NCBI RefSeq assembly: GCF_007923445.1
Contig: NZ_VOJI01000011.1
Location: 5,295 to 69,294, forward strand
Reading direction: 5' to 3'
Source of the DNA: Puniceibacterium confluentis
GTDB taxonomy: Bacteria > Pseudomonadota > Alphaproteobacteria > Rhodobacterales > Rhodobacteraceae
DNA length: 64,000 bases
Shown: piece after piece, positions 55,122 through 64,000 of the stretch
Position numbering within the stretch: position 1 is the stretch's first letter
Layout: each line of letters starts with the position of its first letter
Notes under the pieces: model-generated
Databases searched by the model: none
What the model saw: the letters and a program-made list of their open reading frames with translations, nothing else
Told to the model about the DNA's origin: nothing
Program-made: the position numbers and the translations under genes

Positions 55122-55547
55122 ATGGACCAACGCATCAGCCTGATCACCCTGGGCGTGCGCGACATCCACCGCGCCGCCGGGTTTTACGACGCTCTAGGAT
55201 GGCGGCGGGCAGAGGCGCCCGACGGGATCGTGGCCTATGATCTGATCGGTCAGACGCTGGGGCTTTATCCGCTCGCTGATCTTGCCCGCGACATGGGTGT
55301 GCCGGTTGAACGGCTTGGCACCGGGGCGGCGACCTACAGCTACAATGTGCGCGAACGCGAGGACGTTGCCCAGGTGCTCGACCACGCCCTGGCCGCCGGA
55401 GCAGAGATCCTGAAAGCGGCGCATGACGTCTTCTGGGGCGGGCATATCGGCTATTTCGCCGACCCCGAAGGGCACATCTGGGAGGTCGCCTGGAACCCCG
55501 CCGCGCCGCTGTCGGACGATGGCCGGTTCCGCTGGAACGGTTACTGA
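55122..55547 (+). CDS. VOC family (glyoxalase/bleomycin resistance fold) protein
   Basis: 141 aa. The pattern is ISLITLGVRDIHRAAGFYDALGW at the start and IGYFADPEGHIWEVAWNP near the end, where a Glu metal ligand is usual. It lies 51 bp after the hydrolase gene and may be co-transcribed. The substrate is unknown. Confidence 0.88.
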   Translation: MDQRISLITLGVRDIHRAAGFYDALGWRRAEAPDGIVAYDLIGQTLGLYPLADLARDMGVPVERLGTGAATYSYNVREREDVAQVLDHALAAGAEILKAAHDVFWGGHIGYFADPEGHIWEVAWNPAAPLSDDGRFRWNGY

Positions 55548-55689
55548 GGGTGCGGAACCGGTCACGCCTTCTAACAGCGTCAAACAGGTCGGGCTTGCCG
55601 TTCGCGGCAGTTGATTGGCGCAGATCTGCGCGGGCGCCTGACAGTCGGCGGCGCCCTGTCGGTCGTGGCAGATGAGGCGCCCGCGCTCG

Positions 55690-56298
55690 ATGTGGAGCCT
55701 GGAGGCTCTGGGGCGGGTGCGGTTGTCGCGATATTTCTGGATGCGCGAGTTCCTCTATTCCGAGATCGGCAATTTTCACGGGATTCAGAACATTCCCGAT
55801 GATCCGGATCTTGCCATCGCCCGCGGGCGGGCATTCTGCGAAACCCTGCTGGACCCGCTGGAAGAGACGTTCGGGCGGATCCACGTGCGTTCGGGCTATC
55901 GGTCCGCGACGTTGAACCGCTTTGGCAATCGCAACCGGCTGAACTGTGCGCGCAACGACAATCCGCTGGAATGCCATATCTGGGACCTGCCGCAGGTGCC
56001 GGTCGCCGGGGCCAGCATCGTCATCCCGTGGTTTGCCGATCGCTATGCGCAGGGGCGGGACTGGCGTGATCTGGCCTGGTGGCTGCACGACCACCTGAAA
56101 TATTCCGAAATCTGGCTGTTCCCCAAGCTCTGCGCCTTCAACCTGTGCTGGCGCCCCGTTCCGGCGCGCCGGATCGATTCCTACATTGCCCCCAGGGGCA
56201 CATTGCTCCGCGCCGGAGCGGATCCGCAGGAAAGCCTGGCACAGCGCCGCGCCAGATATGCCGATTTCCCCCGGTTTCGCGGCCTGGCCCGGACCTGA
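55690..56298 (+). CDS. Peptidase M15-like protein
   Basis: 202 aa. IHVRSGYRSATLNRFGNRNRL and NPLECHIWDLPQ recall the zinc-peptidase M15 fold (the SGYRS motif and a H-x-x-D), seen in D-Ala-D-Ala carboxypeptidases. ATG 55690 is chosen because GAGG lies about ten bases upstream; 55672 is an alternative that adds six residues. No signal peptide is obvious, so cell-wall action is uncertain. Confidence 0.6.
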   Translation: MWSLEALGRVRLSRYFWMREFLYSEIGNFHGIQNIPDDPDLAIARGRAFCETLLDPLEETFGRIHVRSGYRSATLNRFGNRNRLNCARNDNPLECHIWDLPQVPVAGASIVIPWFADRYAQGRDWRDLAWWLHDHLKYSEIWLFPKLCAFNLCWRPVPARRIDSYIAPRGTLLRAGADPQESLAQRRARYADFPRFRGLART

Positions 56299-56476
56299 GC
56301 CGACCGCCGGTCGCAGGGGCCGCAAATTTTGGCGACCCGTGGCCGGCGCATCGCGACAGGCGCAAAAGACCCTGTCCGGCGCGGCGTTCTTAATCCTTAA
56401 TCAACCTTGATGCGCCCGGATGGGGCACCGGGTCAGGGCGCCCGGATCCCGTCAGCCTGAAGAAGGGGGCAAGACC

Positions 56477-57442
56477 GTGCAGGGCTTTGATCCGAAATTC
56501 CGCGATTTTCCCGACTACGTGCTTGGTGTTTCGGAAGAGATCTGGGAAGGACGCGGTCTGGGGGCCAAGCTGCGCGCCTATAGCCACGGCGACATCATCC
56601 AGCGCAGCCCGGCGGGCATCACCTTTGGAACCGGCGCCCTCGTCGCCGAAGCCATGGCCCTGCAGGCGACATTTCCCGACCGGCGCGTTTTGGGCGAGGA
56701 TGTGATCTGGTCGGGCTCGCCGGCGGTCGGCATGCTGGGGTCGCACCGCCAGCTTGTCCTGGCCGCCTATGGCGGCGGCGGTCCCTTCGACGCGCCGACG
56801 GGAACCGCCCTGCGCTACCGCGAGATTGCCGATGTCTATGCCAAGGCCAATCTTGTCAGCGATGTCTGGCGGGTCTGTGACACCGGCGCGATCACCCGGC
56901 AACTGGGCACCACGCCACACGACTGGGCGCGCGCGAACCTGGCGGACCAGGATCCCGAGACCCAGCCCTTCCGCCCCGCGATTGACGTGATCGGGCCCTA
57001 CACCGGCCGCGGCAATTCCAGTCAATGGGGCGCTGCCTTTGCGGATCTGCTGGAGCGGGTGATGCAGGGGGATCTGTCGGTCATTGCCGAACAGTACGAC
57101 CGGGCCTGCCAGCTTGAGTATCCGGGCGGAGTGACCGGCCACGGCTGGCAGGCCGCCGAAACCTTCTGGCTGGGGTTGCGGGCCTCGTTTCCGACAGCCA
57201 GCTTTGCGATTCATCACCAGATCGGGCTGAGTGACCCGCCAATGCCACCACGCGCCGCGCTGCGCTGGTCGCTGAGCGGCCGCCATGGCGGCTGGGGCAG
57301 CTTTGGCGCGCCCAGCGGTGCCGAGGTGCATGTGATGGGCATCAGCCACGCCGAATTCGGGCCCTGGGGCCTGCGGCGCGAATGGAGCCTGCTGGATGAA
57401 ACGGCCATCTGGATGCAGATCCTGAATCACCGGGGCGGCTGA
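56477..57442 (+). CDS. SnoaL-like polyketide-cyclase family protein, two NTF2-like halves
   Basis: 321 aa starting at GTG 56477 with AGAAGGGGGC upstream; an ATG at 56420 adds 19 residues without homology. It looks like two fused NTF2-like domains: the first ends about residue 150 and the second holds RGNSSQWGAAFADLLERVMQGDLS and HVMGISHAEFGPWGLRREW. Proteins of this kind are annotated as SnoaL-like or ester cyclases. No substrate can be proposed. Confidence 0.72.
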   Translation: MQGFDPKFRDFPDYVLGVSEEIWEGRGLGAKLRAYSHGDIIQRSPAGITFGTGALVAEAMALQATFPDRRVLGEDVIWSGSPAVGMLGSHRQLVLAAYGGGGPFDAPTGTALRYREIADVYAKANLVSDVWRVCDTGAITRQLGTTPHDWARANLADQDPETQPFRPAIDVIGPYTGRGNSSQWGAAFADLLERVMQGDLSVIAEQYDRACQLEYPGGVTGHGWQAAETFWLGLRASFPTASFAIHHQIGLSDPPMPPRAALRWSLSGRHGGWGSFGAPSGAEVHVMGISHAEFGPWGLRREWSLLDETAIWMQILNHRGG

Positions 57443-57581
57443 CCCTCTGTCCGGCGGGCCCGGTGGCTGGTCCGGACAGCGGCGAATCCCGCCCACCTGT
57501 CCGCAGGCGCTTTCCATCGCCGCAATCTTTGTTAGGGTTGACGCAACACCGGGAAACAACCCGGGTACAGGAGCCTCAGCC

Positions 57582-57683
57582 ATGACCGCAGACCCCATCC
57601 GCCGCCGCGCGGGCATTCGCCGTCCCCCTGTCGACGGCGCCGGACCGGGTGCGGGCCGGACCCGGCACGGGCGCACGGACTGA
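57582..57683 (+). CDS. Possible 33-aa arginine-rich small protein
   Basis: ATG 57582 follows CAGGAG by eight bases and runs 33 codons (MTADPIRRRAGIRRPPVDG and onward to HGRTD) to a TGA just three bases before the next start. It has nine arginines. It may be a real small protein, a leader that couples to the hydrolase gene, or chance. I do not recognise it. Confidence 0.35.
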   Translation: MTADPIRRRAGIRRPPVDGAGPGAGRTRHGRTD

Positions 57684-57686
57684 GCC

Positions 57687-58397
57687 ATGTTGGAACCGCT
57701 GATCCTGTTGCCCGACATGATGTGTGATGCCCGGCTGTTCGCGCCGCAGCTCACGGCGTTTTCCCGGCATACGGCTGTGACCGTGGCGGCGGTCACGCAG
57801 GGCGAACGCATGGAAGAGATTGCGTCGGGCCTGCTGACAGTCCTGCCCGCGCGCTTCGCGCTGGCGGGCGCGGGGCTGGGCGGCATCGTGGCGATGGAGC
57901 TGCTGCGGCGCGCCCCTGACAGGATCACCCGCATTGCCCTGATCGCCACCAGCCCGCTGGCCGAGACCCCGCAGGAAGCCGCCGCGCGTGAGCCACAGAT
58001 CATCGGCGCCAAGACCGGACGGCTGGCCGAAGTGATGCGCGAAGCGCACCTGGCCTCGGGGCTGGCGCCGGGGGCCGGGCGGGTCGGTGCCATGACCGCG
58101 GCCATGGACATGGTGGGTGGTATGGGCGCCGAGGTTTTCGTGCGCCAGAGCCGCGCGTTGCAGCGGCGGCGGGACCAGCAGGCAACGCTGCGGCGCTGCA
58201 AGGTGCCCGCACTGGTGCTGTGTGGCCGACATGACGCGGTGACCCCGGTGAAGCGGCACAGCTTCATGGCGGAACTCATTCCGCATGCCGAATTGAACGT
58301 GCTGGAGGCTGGGGGCCATCTGCCGAGCATCGAGGCCCCGGACGAGACCCTTGCGGCGCTGCGCGCCTGGATGAAGCAGCCCTACGTGCTGCGCTGA
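57687..58397 (+). CDS. Alpha/beta hydrolase lacking the nucleophile serine
   Basis: 236 aa. The fold is clear (LEPLILLPDMMCDARLF, then RITRIALIATSPLAETP, GRHDAVTP with Asp and AGGHLPSIEAP with His). The nucleophile elbow, usually GxSxGG, reads LAGAGLGGIVAM, with Gly in place of Ser. It could therefore be a non-hydrolytic relative or a dead paralogue. It follows the 33-aa ORF by three bases. Confidence 0.8.
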   Translation: MLEPLILLPDMMCDARLFAPQLTAFSRHTAVTVAAVTQGERMEEIASGLLTVLPARFALAGAGLGGIVAMELLRRAPDRITRIALIATSPLAETPQEAAAREPQIIGAKTGRLAEVMREAHLASGLAPGAGRVGAMTAAMDMVGGMGAEVFVRQSRALQRRRDQQATLRRCKVPALVLCGRHDAVTPVKRHSFMAELIPHAELNVLEAGGHLPSIEAPDETLAALRAWMKQPYVLR

Positions 58398-58605
58398 TCC
58401 GGCGGCGCGCGCGATGCGCGCAGGCTGTGTCTCGGCAACGGCCGTCCGGCCGTCGCCTCGGCGCGGGTTGCGGCGTGACACGCTGCGGTGACACCGGATC
58501 CGTGCGGCGGTTGCTCGGCCTCCGGCGGGAGTATTTTGCAAGAGAAGAAAGCCGGCGGCGTCTGGCGATGCAGGCGCGCGCGCGGCGGCTTCCGCCGCCG
58601 GGGCA

Positions 58606-58633
58606 TTGACCGCAGCCGCGCGGACGCCTAATG
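58606..58633 (+). promoter_or_regulatory. Promoter-like elements for rnpB
   Basis: TTGACC (58606-58611) and CTAATG (58628-58633) with a 16-base spacer lie just upstream of the predicted 5' end of RNase P RNA. Confidence 0.5.
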
Positions 58634-58639
58634 CGCAGG

Positions 58640-59044
58640 GGCGCGGAGGGCTGGATGGCCGCGGAGGGACCCTGGTCCTTTCGAGGAAAGTCCGGACTCC
58701 CTGAAGCAACGGTGCCGGGTAACGCCCGGGCAGGGCAACCTGACGGAAAGCGCCACAGAGAACAGACTGCCTGTATCCGATACAGGTGAGGGTGAAACGG
58801 TGGGGTAAGAGCCCACCGGGGGACTGGCAACAGGACCCGCATGGCAAGCCCCACCGGGAGCAATGCCGAATAGGGACCCCGCGCGGGATTGATCCTTTCG
58901 GGGATATCACTGCAGGGCCGCTTCAGCCCAGGGGTCCGGGTTGGCAGCTTGAGCCACGTCGCAAGGCGTGGCCCAGAGGAATGGCCATCTCCGGCAGGGC
59001 AACCTGCCGCAGACAGAATCCGGCTTACAGGCTCTCCGCGCAAA
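58640..59044 (+). ncRNA. rnpB: RNase P RNA, bacterial type A
   Basis: The conserved core elements are in order: GGAGGGCTGGATGGCC, GAGGAAAGTCCGGACTCC, ACAGAGAACAGAC, AGGGTGAAACGGTGGGGTAAG and GAGCCCACCG, and at the 3' end ACAGAATCCGGCTTACAGG. The length of about 405 bases fits alphaproteobacteria. It is the catalytic RNA that trims tRNA 5' ends. The exact ends are estimated. Confidence 0.95.
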
Positions 59045-59143
59045 CTATTCTTGGGCCGGCCGGTTGACTCGGGGCCCGGCATCGGTAAAAGGCGGGTTCT
59101 ATGATTTCACGGGCCGCGAAAGGCCTGTTGCAGGAGACAGACC

Positions 59144-59311
59144 ATGGCGAAGCCGACAACCATCAAGATCCGCCTGAACTCGACAGCAGGCAGTGGCCAC
59201 TTTTATGTGACCAAGAAAAACGCGCGTACGATGACCGAGAAGATGTCGGTTCGCAAGTACGACCCGGTCGTGCGCAAGCATGTGGAATACAAGGAAGGCA
59301 AGATCAAATAA
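59144..59311 (+). CDS. rpmG: 50S ribosomal protein L33
   Basis: 55 aa, [20 protein letters not shown] then [21 protein letters not shown], the alphaproteobacterial L33 without zinc cysteines. CAGGAG precedes the ATG. A strong terminator follows at 59348. Confidence 0.97.
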   Translation: MAKPTTIKIRLNSTAGSGHFYVTKKNARTMTEKMSVRKYDPVVRKHVEYKEGKIK

Positions 59312-59347
59312 GATCGCCCCTTGAAGCTCGGGTAACCGAGGGACAGC

Positions 59348-59383
59348 AAAGCGCCGCGCCGGAGAGATCCTGCGCGGCGCTTT
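59348..59383 (+). terminator. Terminator after rpmG
   Basis: A perfect 12-bp stem (AAAGCGCCGCGC / GCGCGGCGCTTT) with a 12-base loop. It ends in TTT, as a Rho-independent terminator does. Confidence 0.8.
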
Positions 59384-59544
59384 GGCGTCCGGGGCCTGGG
59401 TCTGGTCTGTGCGTGGCGAGGGCTGAGTGGGGGGCTGCCACCCTGCGGGCGCGTGGGGTTGCTGCCCTGCGGGCGCGGTGCCTGTGCCGCCGCCCGCAGG
59501 CTGTGTCCGGGGGCTGGCGGGTGCCGAGGTGGGCTGGGCCGGAC

Positions 59545-59577
59545 GAAAAAAAGAGGCCGGTCTCACGACCGGCCTCT
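59545..59577 (-). terminator. Terminator after the Bax inhibitor-1 gene
   Basis: An 11-bp perfect stem (AGAGGCCGGTC / GACCGGCCTCT) with a TCAC loop. On the minus strand it is followed by seven T, a textbook terminator. Confidence 0.92.
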
Positions 59578-59603
59578 GGCGGATGTCAGCAATGTCGCGA
59601 AGG

Positions 59604-60344
59604 TTATTCGCGGTTGCCGAACAGTTGCAGCAGGAACATGAACATGTTGATGAAGTCGAGATAGAGGCGCAGGGCGCCCATGATCGCCGACTTGCCAAGC
59701 CACTCGCTGTCGGCATGGCGCGCATGTTCGATGTATTCGTTCTTGATCGACTGGGTGTCATAGGCGGTGAGGCCTGCGAAGATCAGCACGCCGAGGATCG
59801 AGATCGCGAACATGATGGCCGGCGAGCCGAGGAAGATGTTGATCACCGAGGCGACGATCAACCCGATCACCCCCATCATCAGGAAGGTGCCCATGCCGGA
59901 CAGGTCCTTTTGGGTGACATATCCGAACAGCGACAGGCCTGCGAAGGAGATCGCGGTGACGAGGAAGACCTGCGCGATCGAGAAGCCGGTGAAGGCGACG
60001 AAGATCCAGGCCAGCGACAGGCCCATCACCGCGGCGAAGGCGTAAAAGAAGCCCTGTGCGGCGGCGGCGGAGAACCTGTTGATCATCGCGCTGAACGCGA
60101 AGACCATGATCAGCGGTGCGAACATCACGATCCAGCCGAGGATGTTCGGCTGCAGTGTCTGTGCGTCCCGGAAAATCCCGAGGAGTTCCGGGCTGGTGCC
60201 CACGGCCCAAGCCACGAGGAAAGTCAGCAGCATGCCGACGGACATCGTGCCATAGACCTTGTTCATATGGGTCCGAAGACCCTGATCAATCTGGGCGCGG
60301 GCACCGGTTGCGGTGGACGTCCGGATTGTGTTGAATTCAGCCAT
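59604..60344 (-). CDS. Bax inhibitor-1/YccA family membrane protein
   Basis: 246 aa with seven membrane segments and the family pattern GLTAYDTQSIKNEY near the C-terminus and the acidic LDFINMFMFLLQLF end. Members leak or regulate Ca2+ or interact with the FtsH protease. The gene stands alone with its own terminator. Confidence 0.93.
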   Translation of the reverse strand: MAEFNTIRTSTATGARAQIDQGLRTHMNKVYGTMSVGMLLTFLVAWAVGTSPELLGIFRDAQTLQPNILGWIVMFAPLIMVFAFSAMINRFSAAAAQGFFYAFAAVMGLSLAWIFVAFTGFSIAQVFLVTAISFAGLSLFGYVTQKDLSGMGTFLMMGVIGLIVASVINIFLGSPAIMFAISILGVLIFAGLTAYDTQSIKNEYIEHARHADSEWLGKSAIMGALRLYLDFINMFMFLLQLFGNRE

Positions 60345-60535
60345 TTAAGCCTCCGAAAGAATGAACCTACCTGCCGGGAGCCCGGCACATGCGTTCAATA
60401 TCGGCAAACCGGGCCGCATTTTCAAGGTTTAAGCAGAGGTTTGCCGATAAAATCCGGCTGCGCCCGGGGCCATTTTGCGGGCCATCGAAAGGATGCGCAA
60501 CCAGGCGGGTTTATGGCTGAATCCGCGGTCACGGA

Positions 60536-60748
60536 TCAGGCGTGCCAGTTGCCGGGCGCGTCCCAGACCGGGCGGCGGGCTTCGCGCAGGGCGGCGTCGC
60601 GGCTGAGCCCGAGGTCGTTCAGGGCGTGATCGTCCAGCCGGGCAAGGGCGCGGCGCTGACGGTGCAGCGCCCCGAGGGCGAGCAGGGTCGCGATCAGGCT
60701 TTGGCTGCGGTGCGGCCGCTGGCGGGAGAGTGTTGAGATATGGGCCAT
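60536..60748 (-). CDS. DUF1127 small protein
   Basis: 70 aa. The C-terminal domain (RRALARLDDHALNDLGLSRDAALREARRPVWD) is the DUF1127 motif, involved in RNA or phosphate-related regulation in some Alphaproteobacteria. AAGGAGG is seen before ATG 60748. It is divergent from a LysR gene, which is a common pair in Rhodobacteraceae. Confidence 0.93.
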   Translation of the reverse strand: MAHISTLSRQRPHRSQSLIATLLALGALHRQRRALARLDDHALNDLGLSRDAALREARRPVWDAPGNWHA

Positions 60749-60872
60749 CTGAGCCTCCTTCAATTCTGGTGATGCATTGCGGTTGGTGCATGTTGATGCT
60801 TGATGTATATGGTCCGTGTGATACATATGTGAAACGAATGTTGTTGAGGTGTGGCATCAAGGAAATTGATGA

Positions 60873-61715
60873 ATGAGAAATCTGGACATCACCACGCTGC
60901 GGTCCTTTGTTGCGGTCGCCCAATCAGGCGGGGTGACCCGTGCCGCCGGTTTTCTGAACCTTACGCAGTCGGCAGTGTCCATGCAGTTGAAACGGCTGGA
61001 GGAAATGCTGGATCTGGACCTGCTGGACAGGTCGGGGCGGGGCGTGGCGCTGACCGCGTCGGGTGAGCAGCTGCTGACCTATGCCCAGCGGATGGTGGAT
61101 CTGAACGACGAGATCTACGGGAAGCTGACGGATCAGGTGTTCGAAGGCGAAATCTATTTCGGGGTGCCCGAGGACATCCTGTATCCGGTCGTGCCGCGGG
61201 TGCTGCAGAAATTCAACGCAGCCTTTCCGCGGATGCAGGTCCATCTGAAGACATCCAACACCTATCGGCTGCTTCAGGAATATGCCCGGGGTGAGGTCGA
61301 TATCATTCTCACGACGGAAGAGGAAAGCCACGGCGAGACCTTGCAGGAAACGCCGCTGCGCTGGCACGGCGCACCGGGGGGCGGGGCCTGGCGGCAGCGG
61401 CCGCTGCCCTATGCGCAGGCGCGGATCTGCGCCTTTCGCTCGGCGGTGATCCGGCGGCTGGATGCCGCCGGGATCCCGTGGTTTCAGGTCATCGATTCAG
61501 ACAGCGACCGCAGCATCGAGGCCACGGTGAGCGCCGATCTGGGGGTCGTCGCCCTGCTGGAGGGGCACGCCCCGCCGCAGTTGGCGGCGATTGACGTCGG
61601 GGACGCGCTGCCGGATCTGGGGACCATGAAGATCAACCTGCATTGCGGCGGTGCCAAGGGCGAGCCGGTGCGGGCGCTGTCGGACATGATTCGCCAGGGT
61701 TTTGCGGCGCTGTGA
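60873..61715 (+). CDS. LysR family transcriptional regulator
   Basis: 280 aa. The HTH reads LDITTLRSFVAVAQSGGVTRAAGFLNLTQSAVSMQLKRLEEMLDLDLL in part, followed by GEIYFGVPEDILYPVVPRVLQKF. It is divergent from the DUF1127 gene and may regulate it. Confidence 0.92.
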   Translation: MRNLDITTLRSFVAVAQSGGVTRAAGFLNLTQSAVSMQLKRLEEMLDLDLLDRSGRGVALTASGEQLLTYAQRMVDLNDEIYGKLTDQVFEGEIYFGVPEDILYPVVPRVLQKFNAAFPRMQVHLKTSNTYRLLQEYARGEVDIILTTEEESHGETLQETPLRWHGAPGGGAWRQRPLPYAQARICAFRSAVIRRLDAAGIPWFQVIDSDSDRSIEATVSADLGVVALLEGHAPPQLAAIDVGDALPDLGTMKINLHCGGAKGEPVRALSDMIRQGFAAL

Positions 61716-61827
61716 CCGTGATCTGGCGGGGCACGTCCCCCCCGGGGGCCGTGCGCTGGTCGTCTCGGCCACGCCAAATGGCGCGGCCTCGGCGCTGGTT
61801 GCGCCGTGACGCACCGGGGCGCTGGTT

Positions 61828-62790
61828 TCAGGACATTTCGATCACCACCTTGCCGGTGGATTTGCGGCTGCGCAGCAATTCCAGTCCGGCAGCGGCCTGT
61901 TCCAGCGGCAGGGTATGGCTGACATGCGGCTTGATCTTGCCATCGGCATACCAGGCCATCAGGGTGGCCAGGCTGCCGGTGAGCACTTCGGGACGGAAGT
62001 TCAGGTAGCCGCCCCAATACAGGCCGTGCACCGTGATGTTCTTGACCAGCAGGTGGTTGGCCTTGATCTGCGGCACCTCGCCGCTGGCAAACCCGATGCA
62101 CAGGATACGCGCCTCGGGGCGGCAGGACCGGAAGGCCGCCGCGAACTGATCCCCGCCCACCGGATCATAGACCACATCCGCACCGCCGAGATCCTTCATC
62201 ACCGTGCGGATGTCGTCGGTTGCCGCGTCGATCAGCACATCGGCGCCCGCTGCCCTGGCGGCGGCAAGCTTGTCGGCGCCGCGGGCGCAGGCGACGACCC
62301 GTGCCCCCATCACCTTGCCGATCTCGACCGCGGTGAGGCCAACGCCACCCGCTGCGCCGAGAACGAGAAGAGTCTCCCCCGGCGCAAGCTGTGCGCGATG
62401 CGACAGAGCAAGGTGGCTGGTGCCATAGGCGACCTGAAACGCGGCGGCGTCAACGAACGGCATGTCCGCGGGCAGATGCACCGCGCGGGCCGAATCAAAG
62501 CAGCCGTATTCTGCAAGTCCCCCCTGACCTCCAAACACAGCAACCCTGTCCCCGGGCGCAAATCCCGCAGTTTGCGGGCCGATGGCGTCAACGGTGCCCG
62601 CCACCTCCATCCCCAGGGTGAAGGGCAGGGGCGGCGTTTCCTGATAGGTGCCGGACATCATCAGCAGGTCGGCAAAATTCAAACCGCATGATTCTACCTT
62701 GACGCGAATCTGCCCGGCGCCGGGTTCGGGAATGGAAATGTCGCGGATGGCGGGCGGGGCGTCATGGGAGGTCACGTGGTAGGCGCGCAT
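61828..62790 (-). CDS. NADPH:quinone oxidoreductase family protein
   Basis: 320 aa zinc-free MDR enzyme. VESCGLNFADLLMMSGTYQ at the N-terminus and the NADPH-binding LVLGAAGGVGLTAVEIGKVMGA show the quinone oxidoreductase branch. ATG 62790 has AGGA upstream. It converges on the LysR gene before it. Quinone or enone reduction is the expected role. Confidence 0.9.
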   Translation of the reverse strand: MRAYHVTSHDAPPAIRDISIPEPGAGQIRVKVESCGLNFADLLMMSGTYQETPPLPFTLGMEVAGTVDAIGPQTAGFAPGDRVAVFGGQGGLAEYGCFDSARAVHLPADMPFVDAAAFQVAYGTSHLALSHRAQLAPGETLLVLGAAGGVGLTAVEIGKVMGARVVACARGADKLAAARAAGADVLIDAATDDIRTVMKDLGGADVVYDPVGGDQFAAAFRSCRPEARILCIGFASGEVPQIKANHLLVKNITVHGLYWGGYLNFRPEVLTGSLATLMAWYADGKIKPHVSHTLPLEQAAAGLELLRSRKSTGKVVIEMS

Positions 62791-63085
62791 GGCTTGGTCC
62801 TGTCGTCTTGAGGAAACGTTCATGTGATTTGATCATACTGTCATATGGTTAGTGTCTGTTTTCGAGGACCTGAACCAAGACGTTCCGCCAGAATTCTTCG
62901 CGCAGGAAGTGCATTGGATTAACCAAATACATTTTCTGGATATCAATTTTCTTGCGCAATGGAAGGTTTAAGATGTAGTTTCGCATAGCTGTAGGGGTGC
63001 GCAGCGACATGACCGGTGGTGTCGCGGGATTCCGTTCCTCGTCGGCGCCAGTTTGATTAATTTAGTAACTGAAGGAAAACAACCG

Positions 63086-63457
63086 ATGACGCACCCTGTA
63101 GATGTCCATGTTGGAAAACGTATTCGTCACCGTCGTTGGCTTGTCGGCATGACCCAGCAACAACTGGCAGAGCGCGTCGGGATCAAGTTCCAGCAAATCC
63201 AGAAATATGAAACCGGTGCCAATCGTGTCAGCGCGTCGCGGCTCTGGGACATCGCAGATGCGCTTGAAGTGCCGGTGAGCTTTTTCTTTGAGGGCCTTGC
63301 TTCCGAAGACGCCGCCGAACCGAACCATGACGGTGTGCCCGCAGACCTGCTTGGCGACAAAGAGGCGCTGGACCTGGTGCGGTCCTACTATGCCATTCCG
63401 GAAAACCAGCGGCGGCGGTTGTTCGAGCTGGCGCGGGTTCTGTCCGACGTCGCTTGA
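63086..63457 (+). CDS. XRE-family helix-turn-helix regulator
   Basis: 123 aa. The HTH is VGKRIRHRRWLVGMTQQQLAERVGIKFQQIQKYETGANRVSASRLWDIADAL in part, and the tail LDLVRSYYAIPENQRRRLFELARVL is typical of this short Roseobacter type. AAGGAAA lies upstream of ATG 63086. Its targets are unknown. Confidence 0.92.
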   Translation: MTHPVDVHVGKRIRHRRWLVGMTQQQLAERVGIKFQQIQKYETGANRVSASRLWDIADALEVPVSFFFEGLASEDAAEPNHDGVPADLLGDKEALDLVRSYYAIPENQRRRLFELARVLSDVA

Positions 63458-63510
63458 GCCTGATGTGGTCCTGCGGTAGCTGAGGTTTCGGCACACCGCA
63501 GGGGGCATCC

Positions 63511-64000
63511 ATGACCAAGATTTCGTTATCGGAGCAGCAAAGTCTGCTGAAAACGGCCCATGCGCTGGCAGATGCCGCGCGTCGGGTCGTTTTGCCGTTT
63601 TTCCGCAGCCCCGGTCTGGTCTCGGACAACAAGCTGTCTGAGGGGTTCGATCCGGTCACGGCAGCGGATCGTGCGGCCGAGCAGGAAATGCGTGCAATCC
63701 TCGCTCGGGATCGGCCCGACGACGGCATCCTGGGCGAAGAATTCGGCACGACGCCGGGCAGCAGTGGGTTGACCTGGGTGCTGGATCCGATTGATGGCAC
63801 GCGCGGATTCATCAGCGGCACCCCGACGTGGGGGGTGCTGATCGCGGTTTCAGACGGCTCCGGCCCGCTGTACGGCATCATCGACCAGCCCTATATCGGC
63901 GAGCGGTTCGAGGGCGGCTTTGGCGTCGCGCGCCACAGCGGCCCGCACGGCGGCGGCACATTGGCCACCCGCGGCACTGCGGCTCTGGCCGAGTCGGTGC
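63511..64000 (+). CDS. hisN: Inositol monophosphatase family, HisN-type histidinol-phosphatase (partial)
   Basis: The first 163 codons are in the window; the 3' end is cut off. Metal-site motifs are DPVTAADRAAEQEMR, GILGEEFG and TWVLDPIDGTRGFISGTPTWGVLIA. In Alphaproteobacteria this branch serves as histidinol-phosphatase in histidine synthesis, but other phosphomonoesters are possible. Confidence 0.85.
   Translation, partial: MTKISLSEQQSLLKTAHALADAARRVVLPFFRSPGLVSDNKLSEGFDPVTAADRAAEQEMRAILARDRPDDGILGEEFGTTPGSSGLTWVLDPIDGTRGFISGTPTWGVLIAVSDGSGPLYGIIDQPYIGERFEGGFGVARHSGPHGGGTLATRGTAALAESV

Noticed and set aside
59427-60629. 400-codon plus-strand frame over the Bax inhibitor-1 gene
   Set aside because: Antisense to an evident seven-helix protein and composed mostly of His, Glu, Asp and Arg, as expected of a shadow frame.

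Overview
The window looks like chromosome of a Roseobacter/Rhodobacteraceae-type alphaproteobacterium. The GC content is high, transporters of the tripartite tricarboxylate type and a TRAP-type binding protein are present, a DUF1127 gene sits divergently beside a LysR gene, and the RNase P RNA is bacterial type A. Housekeeping genes (thrS, rnpB, rpmG, a Bax inhibitor-1 protein, a HisN-type phosphatase) occur only in the last third, from about 51 kb on. The first 45 kb looks like two accessory blocks with damaged mobile DNA at their edges.

Region A (1-26.3 kb) is a catabolic block. A direct repeat of about 206 bp lies at both ends (1-206 and 26066-26271). Inside the left end is a truncated tyrosine recombinase, and at the right end is a broken IS3-type element. 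Between them are a luciferase-like flavin monooxygenase with a MarR-fused flavin reductase, a BKACE enzyme, an enol-lactonase-like hydrolase, OsmC, AEC and TctABC-type transport genes, a DctP-like protein without a signal peptide, several dehydrogenases, cupins, a DHDPS-type lyase, a zinc alcohol dehydrogenase, an AhpD-like protein and thioredoxin reductase. A GntR/FCD regulator and three copies of the dyad TGGTTGACCA suggest a local regulon. The substrate cannot be read from the sequence.

Region B (26.4-45.7 kb) starts with a serine recombinase and ends with a second IS3 remnant. It holds what looks like a low-oxygen stress module: Hsp20, a P-type cation ATPase, a bactofilin-like membrane protein, DUF2267 and DUF3775 proteins, a FixK-like regulator, a response regulator, a FixL-like hybrid kinase, an M50 protease with CBS domains, a phosphotransferase/ATPase fusion, a phasin-like protein, an ABC/HlyD export system and a second Crp/Fnr regulator. 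Four perfect TTGAT-N4-ATCAA boxes lie 60-80 bp ahead of five of the start codons and tie the block together.

Region C (45.7-64 kb) contains a LysR/sulfotransferase pair, a bufferin-type copper-peptide operon (bufA-bufB-bufC-doxX) with a candidate ECF sigma promoter and an intercistronic hairpin, then thrS, several alpha/beta hydrolases, a glyoxalase-like protein, an M15-like protein, rnpB, rpmG, a Bax inhibitor-1 protein, DUF1127/LysR, a quinone oxidoreductase, an XRE regulator and the start of a HisN-type phosphatase cut by the window end.
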